Notes under the pieces: generated by a model | What the model saw: only the letters and a program-made list of their open reading frames with translations | Told to the model about the DNA's origin: nothing | Databases searched by the model: none | Translations under genes and position numbers: made by a program | Shown: in pieces, positions 1-8,013 of the stretch | Numbering within the stretch: position 1 is the first letter of the stretch | Layout of the letters: the number at the start of each line of letters is the position of its first letter | NCBI RefSeq assembly: GCF_000383875.1 | Contig: NZ_KB912915.1 | Location: 62,174-126,173 of the forward strand | Source of the DNA: Caldibacillus debilis DSM 16016 | GTDB lineage: Bacteria > Bacillota > Bacilli > Bacillales > Caldibacillaceae | Length of the DNA stretch: 64,000 nucleotides | Reading direction: 5' to 3'

Positions 1-1565
1 ATCCCCGCCAGCTGGATCAGCACCCGATCGCCGACATGATGGCCGTAAGTGTCGTTCACGAACTTAAAATTGTCGATATCGATTAAGATGAACGTCCCTT
101 CCAAGTCCTCGGCCATCGATTTTTCCAGCACCTGATCCAAATAATTCCGGTTGTACAATTTCGTGCTGTAATCGGTGATCACGAGCCACTCCAGCTCTTC
201 CCGGAGCAGGGAATTGGCGATCGCCAAAGAAGAATGCTGGGTCAGCGTCTGAAAAAGCTTGAAGGTTTTAAACGAAAAAAAATAAGGCTCATGATGGAGG
301 GCGACGGCAAATCCCCATATTTCATCTTCCTGTTCCATCGGCACGGCCATCAGCGAAAGAAACCGATGGCGCCTGTCCTTTTGATGTTCGGAAAAATCGC
401 CGATAAACAAAGGTTCGCGGTTGGAAGAGAAATGATCCTGCAGAAACCGCAAATAAAAGGCGCTTTCCTCGCCGAAAAAAAACGGGGTGCTCCCCTGCAA
501 AACATGGGGATTTTTTCCTTTGAGGAGCACAAAGGCCGCTTCTTCCGCCCGGAGCGAAGATTTCAGCTGGCTGATCATGTAATGGGTCCGGTCATCGAGG
601 GACAGGCGGGAATTCAATTGATGGGATACCTTCGTCACCAGCTTCAGCTCCCGGACAAGCTGGTTCGACTGCTGGTACAGATGGGCGTTTTCCATCGCGT
701 TCCCCGCCGTATTGGCCAAAATGGAAATGAATTCCACCATCGTTTTCGGGATCCGTTCCATCCGGACATTGCCGATTTGCAAAATCCCGTAAACCCCTTG
801 TTTTCCTTTTAACGGAAAATAAAGGGTGTTCCCGTCTTTCCCTTCCTCCATGCATACCTGCCCCGTCACATACGCTTTCATCGACAAGGCTTCCAGATCG
901 TTATAGTTCAACAATTGCACCGGCAAATGCCCGCAATCGTTGTCGTTGGACAACAACAGATGATAGGAAAAGGCGGGGTACAGTTCCTTCAAAAATTCCA
1001 CCATTTCTTGCAAAACTTCCCCGATATCCATGGAGGAATGGATTTTCATCGTCACGCGGAGCAATTTCTCATTCCAAATCTCCTTGACGCAAACGGATTT
1101 AAAGGAAAAGAGCTTCACCAAAAATTGGGACACGGTCAAGGAAAACTGCTCCCACCATTCGGCGGAAGGACATTCCGCCAAGGAAATCCGGTCCAAAAGG
1201 ATGCAACCGATCGGATCCCGGGTTCCGTTTCTTAAAAGAATGCCGGTTTTGTAAGGGGGAAACGCCCCTTCGCCGATCCGGACGAAGACGCCGCGGCCGT
1301 CTTCCCGCAGCCGGTGCTTCATTTCGTCCCAATCGTCGATGAAGGAGAATATTTCCGGGGGTTTCAGGAGGACGGCGATCTCTTCCGTCTCAAAGGCGGA
1401 CAGCCGGAGCAAAAAGCGGATCCGCTCCGCTCCGAGATGTTTGCAAAGCGTTTCGGCCAGTATATTCATATCGTCATGAAGGACGCTCTCCGGTCTGCAT
1501 TCATACATGATCCCGAGAAGCTCGCTTTTCAATCCGTAAAGCAACTGCTCTTCCTGGGCATTCAT
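1..1565 (-). CDS. dgcP: Diguanylate cyclase with GAF-type sensor region (DgcP-like), 3' end cut by window
   Basis: 521 residues are visible and the C-terminus lies outside the window. The N-terminal ~450 residues have the alternating pattern of tandem GAF-type sensor domains. From about residue 455 a GGDEF domain begins, with VITDYSTKLYNRNYLDQ and then LIDIDNFKFVNDTYGH, typical of cyclic-di-GMP synthases; the GGDEF signature itself would lie beyond the edge. Bacillus DgcP is about 580 residues, so roughly 60 are missing. The start is the ATG at 1565, preceded by AGGTGA. In Bacillus a dgcP gene also lies next to rpsD, which supports the name. Expected role: soluble c-di-GMP synthesis under ligand control. 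No frameshift is seen in the visible part. Confidence 0.86.
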   Translation of the reverse strand, partial: MNAQEEQLLYGLKSELLGIMYECRPESVLHDDMNILAETLCKHLGAERIRFLLRLSAFETEEIAVLLKPPEIFSFIDDWDEMKHRLREDGRGVFVRIGEGAFPPYKTGILLRNGTRDPIGCILLDRISLAECPSAEWWEQFSLTVSQFLVKLFSFKSVCVKEIWNEKLLRVTMKIHSSMDIGEVLQEMVEFLKELYPAFSYHLLLSNDNDCGHLPVQLLNYNDLEALSMKAYVTGQVCMEEGKDGNTLYFPLKGKQGVYGILQIGNVRMERIPKTMVEFISILANTAGNAMENAHLYQQSNQLVRELKLVTKVSHQLNSRLSLDDRTHYMISQLKSSLRAEEAAFVLLKGKNPHVLQGSTPFFFGEESAFYLRFLQDHFSSNREPLFIGDFSEHQKDRRHRFLSLMAVPMEQEDEIWGFAVALHHEPYFFSFKTFKLFQTLTQHSSLAIANSLLREELEWLVITDYSTKLYNRNYLDQVLEKSMAEDLEGTFILIDIDNFKFVNDTYGHHVGDRVLIQLAG

Positions 1566-1708
1566 TCCAATCTCACCTGTCTGCGTTATGATCGAAATAA
1601 TCAAAAAATTACGCAAAGTTTTCCCCGTTTCCGGAGGAACTCTGCGATTATTTTAGCAAGGATTAACATTTTTGGACGAATTTCCATATTTTTCATCCGT
1701 ATGTATTC

Positions 1709-1741
1709 ATTATAGCATAAAAACGCATTTGTTGATTCAAT
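1709..1741 (-). promoter_or_regulatory. Candidate promoter of dgcP
   Basis: On the minus strand an extended -10 (TGC before TATAAT, plus-strand ATTATA at 1709-1714) lies about 140 nt upstream of the dgcP start. No good -35 stands at 17 bp, so this is an extended -10 type promoter at best. Confidence 0.45.
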
Positions 1742-2031
1742 TTTTAAATGTTTTTTTAACTTTTGCCCGCCGCAAAAATTAAAAATTCGTCCCAAGGCGG
1801 CTTCCGGTCCCAAATTTGGGCCGGCGGAAAAACTCCCCCCATCGGCCGCCCCGAAAAAAACCGGCAGGCGGCCGGACATCCGGTCCGTTCCCTTTCCGAA
1901 TCATGCCCTTCCGGTTTTCACGTTCCGCCGCCCGAACCATCCGACATAGAAATCTTGTTCAACATAGCCGCAAAAACCCCGTCCGCCTTGAAGCGGGACC
2001 TTCCCTAAATATTAAAGACTTAGTGCAGCAT

Positions 2032-2425
2032 GCCAACATTCGGTTTTTCGGCCCGGAATGCCCAACATTCCTTTTTTCCATCAGGCGCGGATGGTTCAAC
2101 ATCCAAGGAAAAATGTTCAACATTATTACTTAAATGTTCAATCAACGATTTCGTTTGTCCAATATCTTGGAGAAAACGTTCAACATTAGTTTTGGATTTC
2201 ACGACGGACGGTCCATCATCTCATCCGGACTGTTTGACATCTGAAAATAATCGTCCAACAACAGTTGGGATTGTCCGGCATTTTCAGCGATCGTTTCATC
2301 ATTTTAAAATTTATGTTCAATATGGAAAAAAATTTGTCCGACATGAAAGAAAAATAACCGTCATCCCGGAAAAAACGTCCATCACCGCGGGAAAAATGTC
2401 CATCATCGCTCCCGGGGTCCGACAT
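2032..2425 (-). repeat. 21-bp-periodic tandem array, copy A
   Basis: Read on the minus strand, cores of the type ATGTTGGAC or ATGTTGAAC followed by T-rich sequence recur almost exactly every 21 bp. GTCC/GTTC cores on the plus strand fall near 2417, 2398, 2377, 2356, 2336, 2315, 2294, 2273, 2253, 2232, 2211, then after a 33-bp step at 2178, 2157, 2136, 2115 and 2094. The order of distinguishable units and the 33-bp irregularity are shared with the array at 31160-31600, in opposite orientation. Some frames are open (7 codons per unit), but the reading frame does not look conserved between copies, so coding is doubtful. It lies between dgcP and rpsD. Confidence 0.85.
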
Positions 2426-2498
2426 TCGAACGGCCCCTGAACCGGATGCGGCCCAATGCACCGTGAAAATCTTGCCATAAACATTTCCCATTCTTTTG

Positions 2499-2527
2499 TT
2501 GACTTCATTGTTGCAATTCCATATAAT
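2499..2527 (+). promoter_or_regulatory. rpsD promoter
   Basis: TTGACT at 2499-2504 and TATAAT at 2522-2527 are separated by 17 bp, a near-consensus housekeeping promoter. It gives an untranslated leader of about 180 nt before rpsD. Confidence 0.85.
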
Positions 2528-2557
2528 AGACTTTGTGTAAAATATGGCAGCCTATGT

Positions 2558-2665
2558 GTACATGTTTATCCGCCCATTTTGTTGCTCCTTGCCGGAGTTG
2601 TACCGCGTAACCCTCAGCTGCTGGGGCGAAGGTACATGAAAACAAAATGGCGATAAACGATGTAC
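2558..2665 (+). promoter_or_regulatory. Ribosomal protein S4 autoregulatory leader
   Basis: A long helix closes the leader: the arm from 2558 (GTACATGTTTATC...) pairs with 2641-2665 (...CGATAAACGATGTAC) almost throughout. The enclosed C/G-rich loop region (2584-2640) could form the pseudoknot to which S4 binds in Bacillus rpsD leaders. Position, size and closing helix match that element; the exact pseudoknot was not modelled. Confidence 0.75.
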
Positions 2666-2711
2666 GCAACTGTTTTATTTTACCGACTAACTTTTATAAG
2701 GAGGAACTTCA

Positions 2712-3314
2712 ATGTCCCGTTATACAGGACCGACTTGGAAGATTTCCCGCCGGCTCGGGATTTCGTTAAGCGGAACGGGTAAAGAACTGGAAAGACGTCC
2801 GTATCCTCCGGGACAACACGGACCCAATCAACGGAAAAAGCTTTCCGAATACGGCCTCCAATTGCAGGAAAAACAAAAACTCCGCCACATGTACGGGATA
2901 AACGAACGCCAATTCCGCAACACTTTTGAAAAAGCCGGGAAAATGAAAGGGGTCCACGGCGAAAACTTCCTGATCTTGCTGGAATCCCGCCTGGACAACC
3001 TGGTGTACCGGCTGGGCCTCGCCCGCACCCGCCGGCAAGCCCGGCAATTGGTGACCCACGGCCATATCCTGGTTGACGGAAGACGCGTCAACATCCCCTC
3101 TTATCTCGTGAAACCCGGTCAAACGATCGGCGTCCGCGAAAAATCGAGAAACCTGCAAATCATTAAAGAGGCCATTGAATTAACCAACTTCATTCCGGAA
3201 TATTTAACCTTCGATCCGGAAAAAATGGAAGGCACCTATACCCGTTACCCGGAACGTTCGGAACTTCCGGCGGAAATCAACGAATCCCTGATCGTCGAGT
3301 TCTACTCCCGCTGA
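2712..3314 (+). CDS. rpsD: 30S ribosomal protein S4
   Basis: 200 residues, the normal length of bacterial S4. S4 binds 16S rRNA early in small-subunit assembly and represses its own synthesis. The N-terminal ribosomal S4 domain begins [16 protein letters not shown], and the S4 RNA-binding fold lies around residues 92-155 ([37 protein letters not shown]). The N-terminal region lacks zinc-ligand cysteines, so it is a C-minus type S4. The ATG follows AAGGAGG at proper spacing. It is monocistronic, with its own promoter and leader and a strong terminator 27 bp after the stop. Confidence 0.98.
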   Translation: MSRYTGPTWKISRRLGISLSGTGKELERRPYPPGQHGPNQRKKLSEYGLQLQEKQKLRHMYGINERQFRNTFEKAGKMKGVHGENFLILLESRLDNLVYRLGLARTRRQARQLVTHGHILVDGRRVNIPSYLVKPGQTIGVREKSRNLQIIKEAIELTNFIPEYLTFDPEKMEGTYTRYPERSELPAEINESLIVEFYSR

Positions 3315-3341
3315 TCGGCTTCCGCGCGGGAAAGGCTGCTT

Positions 3342-3386
3342 AAAAGCCCCGGATCCCTTGGAAACAAGGGAATCCGGGGCTTTTTC
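3342..3386 (+). terminator. rpsD terminator
   Basis: AAAAGCCCCGGATcCCTTG and its complement enclose a GAAA loop, with TTTTT after the stem: a classic intrinsic terminator. Confidence 0.9.
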
Positions 3387-3458
3387 ATACAGGCGAGAAG
3401 GCCGCGACATCTCTTCCATGTCCACGGGCCGGTTTGCCGGAGCTCGCCTTTCCCGGGA

Positions 3459-4034
3459 TCATGCCCATTTATGAACGAGACGGGGTTCGAACCGCTCCAT
3501 CCGGCGAAAAAGGGTTTCCGCATCGCCGGCGGTGATCAATAACTCCAAATTTTCAGGCTTGGCGAATCCCTTTTCCACCGTGTGTTCCAGCATCCGAATC
3601 AAAGGATCGAAGAAACCGTTGACGTTGAACAGGCCGATCGGCTTTTTGTGCATGCCGATCTGCAGCCAGGAGAGGGCTTCAAAAATTTCTTCATAGGTCC
3701 CGTAGCCTCCCGGCAAGGCGATATAGCCGTCGGCCAATTCGTGCATTTTGGCTTTGCGGTCATGCATGGTGTCCGTAATGAAGAGTTCACTGACGCCCTC
3801 GTGGGCCAACTCTTTCTTTCGCAAAAATTCGGGTATGATCCCGATCACCCGGCCCTGATTGCGCAAAACCGCATCGGCGATCTCCCCCATCAGGCCCGCC
3901 TTGCCGCCGCCGTAAACCATGGATATCCCCCGGTCGGCAAGGAATTTTCCGAGATCCCTGGCCGCCCTCCTGTATTCCGGGTCGTTCCCGAAATTCGAAC
4001 CGCAAAATATGCAAATGGATTGGATGTTATTCAT
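3459..4034 (-). CDS. yvdD: LOG-family nucleoside 5'-monophosphate phosphoribohydrolase
   Basis: 191 residues, typical of the LOG/TIGR00730 family (B. subtilis YvdD), lysine-decarboxylase-like proteins that split nucleoside monophosphates into base and ribose 5-phosphate. The family motif PGGYGTYEEIFEALSWLQ is intact (about residues 108-125), and the nucleotide-binding loop VYGGGKAGLMGEIADAVL lies near residue 40. The protein should be cytosolic. The ATG has AAGGGGG about 8 nt upstream. The gene stands alone, convergent with rpsD and divergent from the SAM-riboswitch gene. The physiological substrate in bacteria is often uncertain; salvage or housecleaning of nucleotides is the usual proposal. 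Confidence 0.92.
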   Translation of the reverse strand: MNNIQSICIFCGSNFGNDPEYRRAARDLGKFLADRGISMVYGGGKAGLMGEIADAVLRNQGRVIGIIPEFLRKKELAHEGVSELFITDTMHDRKAKMHELADGYIALPGGYGTYEEIFEALSWLQIGMHKKPIGLFNVNGFFDPLIRMLEHTVEKGFAKPENLELLITAGDAETLFRRMERFEPRLVHKWA

Positions 4035-4455
4035 CTCCCGAACCCCCTTGCGCGATCCGCCCGAAAAGCCGGGAACCGGCGGTCTCCGGACACTTTCCCC
4101 GTTTTGCCGGCAAAATGCCGATGCCCATCGGGCATCCGGTCCGGCATCCCCCTTCCGCCGGAAAACCTCCGTTTACGGCTTTTCCACGGCGCTCTTTTTT
4201 GCCATCCCCACAATTATAGCTTTCGCCGGGAATGCATGTAAAGGCCGGCGCGCCGCCGCGCCTGAACCGAAGGGCCGATCGGCCCTGCCTGAAACGGAGG
4301 CAGAACCGTCTGCAATCGATGCACAAGTTCCCCCATCGGATATTGATACCGCCGACGGGAAAATAAAAAAATCCGCCTTCGCTTTCTTCCCGCCCTTTCC
4401 GGCAATTGGTTCGGCGGCATGGAGGCGGACTGAATATAGAGATCTCGAATTTCCC

Positions 4456-4485
4456 TTGACAAAAGCACGGGAATTTTTCTAAGAT
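4456..4485 (+). promoter_or_regulatory. Promoter of the SAM-riboswitch transcript
   Basis: TTGACA (4456-4461), an 18-bp spacer and TAAGAT (4480-4485). Transcription would start just before the riboswitch. The 420 bp between the LOG gene and this promoter shows no gene. Confidence 0.7.
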
Positions 4486-4512
4486 ATTCTCATAATTGAA
4501 TATTTGCAAAAG

Positions 4513-4624
4513 TTCATCTTATCCAGAGAGGCGGAGGGACTGGCCCGGTGAAGCCTCAGCAACCAGCCGGATTCCGGCCAGGTGCTAATTCCAGCAGAAC
4601 TTCTGTTCTGGAAGATAAGATGAA
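4513..4624 (+). promoter_or_regulatory. SAM-I riboswitch (S-box)
   Basis: The S-box core is clear: CAGAGAGGCGGAGGGACTGG, GGTGAAGCCTCAGCAACC and GGTGCTAATTCCAGCAG. The closing helix P1 is a perfect 11-bp pair (TTCATCTTATC at 4513-4523 with GATAAGATGAA at 4614-4624). When SAM is scarce the 3' strand of P1 can instead pair with CTTCTTCTTATC at 4650-4661 (11 of 12), which destroys the following terminator. The downstream gene should therefore be on only when SAM is low. Confidence 0.97.
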
Positions 4625-4647
4625 GGGAGGCAATGTTTTCTTTGCTA

Positions 4648-4678
4648 AACTTCTTCTTATCGGAAGAAGTTTTTTTTC
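4648..4678 (+). terminator. SAM-riboswitch attenuator terminator
   Basis: AACTTCTTC, loop TTATCG, GAAGAAGTT, then eight T. The 5' arm overlaps the sequence that can pair with the riboswitch P1 strand, so terminator and antiterminator are mutually exclusive. Confidence 0.93.
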
Positions 4679-4861
4679 ATTTCTTTCGCATCAAGGGGGG
4701 ATCCGCCGGGAAAATAACCGGCATGTTCCGGCCGGGAAAAGCGGTTTGGGAACCTCGCCGGAACCGTACGAACCGCAAGATCAGGCTGCATGTCTGTCCG
4801 CAGGAAGTCCTCCGGGGAAAAGGCGTGCAAAAACAAATGACAATCAAAAGGAGGATGCAGG

Positions 4862-6487
4862 ATGAAGAAAACAGCGTTCTTATTGACGATCCTACTTTTA
4901 TTCGCATCCGTCCTGTCCGCCTGCGGCGGCAATAAGACGGACGGGGAAAAAGCCGCAAACGGCGGCACCGGAAAACCGGAAAAAGGGGGAACATTGATCT
5001 TCGGCCGGGGAGCGGACGCCGTCTCCCTCGATCCGATCAACGTCACGGACGGAGAATCCATCCGTGTTACATACAACATCTTCGAAACCCTCTTTGAATA
5101 CGACGCCGATTTAAACATCAAGCCGAGACTGGCCACTTCTTACGAAACGTCGGAAGACGGGTTGACATGGACCATCCATCTGCGCAAAGGGGTCAAATTC
5201 CATGACGGCACGGATTTCAACGCCGATGCAGTCGTCTTCAACTTCGAGCGCTGGATGGATCCGAACAACCCTTACCATGACGGGGACTTTACCTACTACA
5301 CCTTCCTTTACGGGGGATTCAAAGGGGACGAAAACCATAAAATCGTCCATGTGAAGGCCCTTGACGATTACACCGTCGAGATCCGATTGAAAGAAAAGAT
5401 CGCCCCGTTCCTCAGTTACCTGGCCATTCCCATGTTCGGGATATCGAGCCCCGAGGCGATCAAAAAATATGACGACAAATACGGCGAACATCCGGTGGGA
5501 ACCGGCCCGTTCAAATTCGAGAGCTGGGACCGCAACGACAAGATCGTTTTAACCAAAAACGAAAACTATTATGAAGAAGGGAAGCCCTATCTCGACCAGC
5601 TGATCTTCCGGGTGATCCCCGACAATTCCGCCCGTTTGAGCGCCCTCAAATCCGGGGATATCGACATCATGGACGGGCTCAATCCCGACGATAAGAACGC
5701 CGTCGAGTCCGACCAAAACCTGGATTTTGTCAAACGGCCGAGCTTTAACATTTCCTATTTGGCCTTCAACACGGAAAAAGCGCCCTTTAATGATGTGAAG
5801 GTCCGCCAGGCCATCAACATGGCCATCAATAAGCAGGGAATCATCGACGCCTTCTTTAACGGATTGGCCGAACCGGCGAAAAATCCCCTTCCTCCCGTCC
5901 TTTGGGGATACAATGACGGGATTCCGGGTTATTCATACGATCCGGAAAAGGCGAAACAATTGCTGGCGGAAGCGGGATACCCTGACGGCTTCAAGACCGA
6001 ACTGTGGGCGATGAGCAATCCGAGGCCTTATTTGCCGCAGCCGTTAAAAGTGGCGGAAGCGATCCAGGCCGATTTGAAGAAGGTCGGCATTGAGGCCGAA
6101 ATCAAAACCTTCGAATGGGCCACCTACCTGGACAAAGTGAAGAACGGCGAACACCCGATGGCCCTCTTCGGATGGACGGGCGTTTTGGCCGATCCCGACA
6201 ACTTCCTCTATCCGAATTTGAGCAAAACGAACACAAAGAAACCGGCCAACAACATTGCCTTCTACAAAAGCGACGAGTTAACCGGTCTGCTCGAAAAAGC
6301 GAGGGTCACCATCGATCAAAAGGAACGGATCGAGCTTTATCAAAAGGCCCAGGAAATCGTCTTCCGGGATGCGCCTTGGGTCTTGCTCGCCCATACGGCC
6401 CCGCCCCTGGCGAAGGCCAAATATGTGAAAGGGTTTGTCGCCCATCCGATGAACGATTCGTTCACCGAAGTCTATCTCGAGAAATAA
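4862..6487 (+). CDS. ABC-transporter substrate-binding lipoprotein, family 5 (peptide/nickel type)
   Basis: 541 residues, usual for OppA/DppE-type binding proteins. The N-terminus is a lipoprotein signal peptide with lipobox LSAC (C at about residue 20), so the protein is anchored outside the membrane. Family-5 signatures follow: YNIFETLFEYDADLNIKPRL, the region around WTIHLRKGVKFHDG, YGEHPVGTGPFKFESW, VRQAINMAINKQ and the C-terminal VLLAHTAPPLAKAKYVKGF. The ATG has AAGGAGG upstream. No permease or ATPase is encoded alongside; only a terminator and the convergent tct operon follow. Control by a SAM riboswitch argues that the ligand relates to methionine or sulfur supply, for example methionine-containing peptides, but the ligand is not shown by the sequence. 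Confidence 0.93.
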   Translation: MKKTAFLLTILLLFASVLSACGGNKTDGEKAANGGTGKPEKGGTLIFGRGADAVSLDPINVTDGESIRVTYNIFETLFEYDADLNIKPRLATSYETSEDGLTWTIHLRKGVKFHDGTDFNADAVVFNFERWMDPNNPYHDGDFTYYTFLYGGFKGDENHKIVHVKALDDYTVEIRLKEKIAPFLSYLAIPMFGISSPEAIKKYDDKYGEHPVGTGPFKFESWDRNDKIVLTKNENYYEEGKPYLDQLIFRVIPDNSARLSALKSGDIDIMDGLNPDDKNAVESDQNLDFVKRPSFNISYLAFNTEKAPFNDVKVRQAINMAINKQGIIDAFFNGLAEPAKNPLPPVLWGYNDGIPGYSYDPEKAKQLLAEAGYPDGFKTELWAMSNPRPYLPQPLKVAEAIQADLKKVGIEAEIKTFEWATYLDKVKNGEHPMALFGWTGVLADPDNFLYPNLSKTNTKKPANNIAFYKSDELTGLLEKARVTIDQKERIELYQKAQEIVFRDAPWVLLAHTAPPLAKAKYVKGFVAHPMNDSFTEVYLEK

Positions 6488-6805
6488 CGGCCGGCACCGG
6501 CCTTAAGGTGCCCCCGTTTCGGGAAAACGCCCGGATCGAAAAGCGGCAGGCGGGCGCCGGCTCTCCAAATCGGTACCGATCGTCTCCACCGGACGGCCCT
6601 TTCCGGCCGTTTCCCCAAGGGGATGAAGTCCCTTTATCCGGCGGCTTTCCGCCATCCTTCTGCTTTTTCCGGCTCCCTGGCGGAATCCGCAAAGGGGCAT
6701 TAAAACATGTCCTTCCTCGCATCCGGGGAAGGCGCGCCCGCCCGGGCGGGCCGACAGCAAACCTTGGCTTGCCGCAATACCGCACCGCCGGCAGTCAACA
6801 AACTT
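6488..6805. other. Gene-free spacer
   Basis: G+C-rich spacer after the binding-protein gene. I see no plausible start with a ribosome-binding site, only the terminator that follows. Confidence 0.5.
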
Positions 6806-6806
6806 T

Positions 6807-6838
6807 GGAAAAACACCTCCCGCTGGAGGTGTTTTTCC
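6807..6838. terminator. Bidirectional terminator between the binding-protein gene and tctC
   Basis: A perfect 14-bp stem (GGAAAAACACCTCC / GGAGGTGTTTTTCC) with CGCT loop and T-runs on both strands. It would serve the upstream gene on the plus strand and the tct operon on the minus strand. Confidence 0.92.
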
Positions 6839-7002
6839 ATTTTTTGATGATTCGAACCGGTTTGTCAGGGTTCCTTGGAAACCGGCGGCGGGCAAAGGGC
6901 GGGCGATCCCCTTCCCTTTCGGGCAACGGCGGCCGGATTTCCGGCGAATCAGGCGGCATGGCCGCCTCAATTGCTCTTTCGCATCCAACAGAAACCGGAA
7001 AA

Positions 7003-8013
7003 TCACTTGCGAATGCCCGTTTCTTCCGCCAGCTCGGCGTACCAGTCCAGCTCCCTTTCCGCCGACCGTTTAAACTCGGCTGAGGGCAAATAGGACGGCT
7101 GGAGATAGATCTTTTCCAGCTGCCCGATAAAGCCTTTGTCCTTCTCCATTTTGGCGACGGCCGCTTCCCACTTTTTGACGATCGCCTCGGGCGTTCCCGC
7201 CGGCAAGGATATCCCGGTCCACCATTTGACCGTCAAGCCGTGAAAGCCGAGTTCCTCCGTCGTCGGCACGTCGGGGTATAAGGGGCTCCGTTTGCCGTCC
7301 TGGACGGCCAGCACCTTCAGCTTTCCCGCTTGCACGAGGGAATAGACTTCCCCGGCATTATGCACGGCCAAAAGCACATGACCCCCGGCCACTTTCGCGG
7401 CGGAATCGCTGGCCCCTTCGCTCGATACCATCCTCGTTTTTTTATAGTCGATCCCCGCCGCGCTCAGCCATTCCGCCACCCCGAAGCTGGAAAATCCGGC
7501 CGGGCCGACGCTTGCCCAGGACAAGTTTTCCGGATTTTCCTTTACCCATTCGGTCAGTTCCCGCAAATCCTTCCACGGCGCATCGGCGCGGACGGCGTAA
7601 ACGAGGGGGGACTCGGCGACGCGGGCGGCGAGCATATGGTCCTTCAGCCGGAGAACGGGGCGGTTCGTTCCCGCCTCATACATCGTCGTCGACGAATTGT
7701 TGTTCATCAGCGCCGTATATCCGTCCGGTTTGGCTTCCGAAAGCGCGTACCGGGCACCGACGATCCCGCCGCCCCCGGTCTTATTGACGACGATCACCGG
7801 CTTTCCCCACTCCTTGCTTAAATATTCGGCGACCGCCCTGGCCGCCAGATCCACTCCTCCGCCTGCGGCGAATGGCACGACGAGTTCAATTTGCCGTTCA
7901 GGATACCGGCTGCCCTTTTTTTCCGGTTCGGAAGTGATCGCAGCGCTTGACGCACAGGCGGCTAAACCCGCCATGAGGAATAAAGCCAATAGGCATGTGA
8001 TAAATTTTTTCAT
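7003..8013 (-). CDS. tctC: Tripartite tricarboxylate transporter substrate-binding lipoprotein
   Basis: 336 residues from the ATG at 8013, which follows GGGAGGGAAAGGG; the open frame continues upstream inside tctA but the start fits the lipoprotein signal. Lipobox LAAC puts an acylated Cys near residue 20. Bug-family features are IELVVPFAAGGGVDLAARAV, VVNKTGGGGIVGARYALS and PDGYTALMNNNSSTT. It binds a carboxylate outside the cell and hands it to TctAB. The ATG overlaps the tctA stop (ATGA), implying translational coupling. Ligand (citrate or another di/tricarboxylate) cannot be read from the sequence. Confidence 0.93.
   Translation of the reverse strand: MKKFITCLLALFLMAGLAACASSAAITSEPEKKGSRYPERQIELVVPFAAGGGVDLAARAVAEYLSKEWGKPVIVVNKTGGGGIVGARYALSEAKPDGYTALMNNNSSTTMYEAGTNRPVLRLKDHMLAARVAESPLVYAVRADAPWKDLRELTEWVKENPENLSWASVGPAGFSSFGVAEWLSAAGIDYKKTRMVSSEGASDSAAKVAGGHVLLAVHNAGEVYSLVQAGKLKVLAVQDGKRSPLYPDVPTTEELGFHGLTVKWWTGISLPAGTPEAIVKKWEAAVAKMEKDKGFIGQLEKIYLQPSYLPSAEFKRSAERELDWYAELAEETGIRK

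Noticed and set aside
4495-4513. 19-bp near-match AATTGAATATTTGCAAAAG shared with about 16475
   Set aside because: One such near-identity in a window of this size is expected by chance, and the two contexts have nothing in common.
6115-7083. 322-codon open frame overlapping the end of the binding-protein gene
   Set aside because: It runs out of frame through a conserved gene, then through a terminator, with no ribosome-binding site and Arg/Gly/Pro-rich composition.
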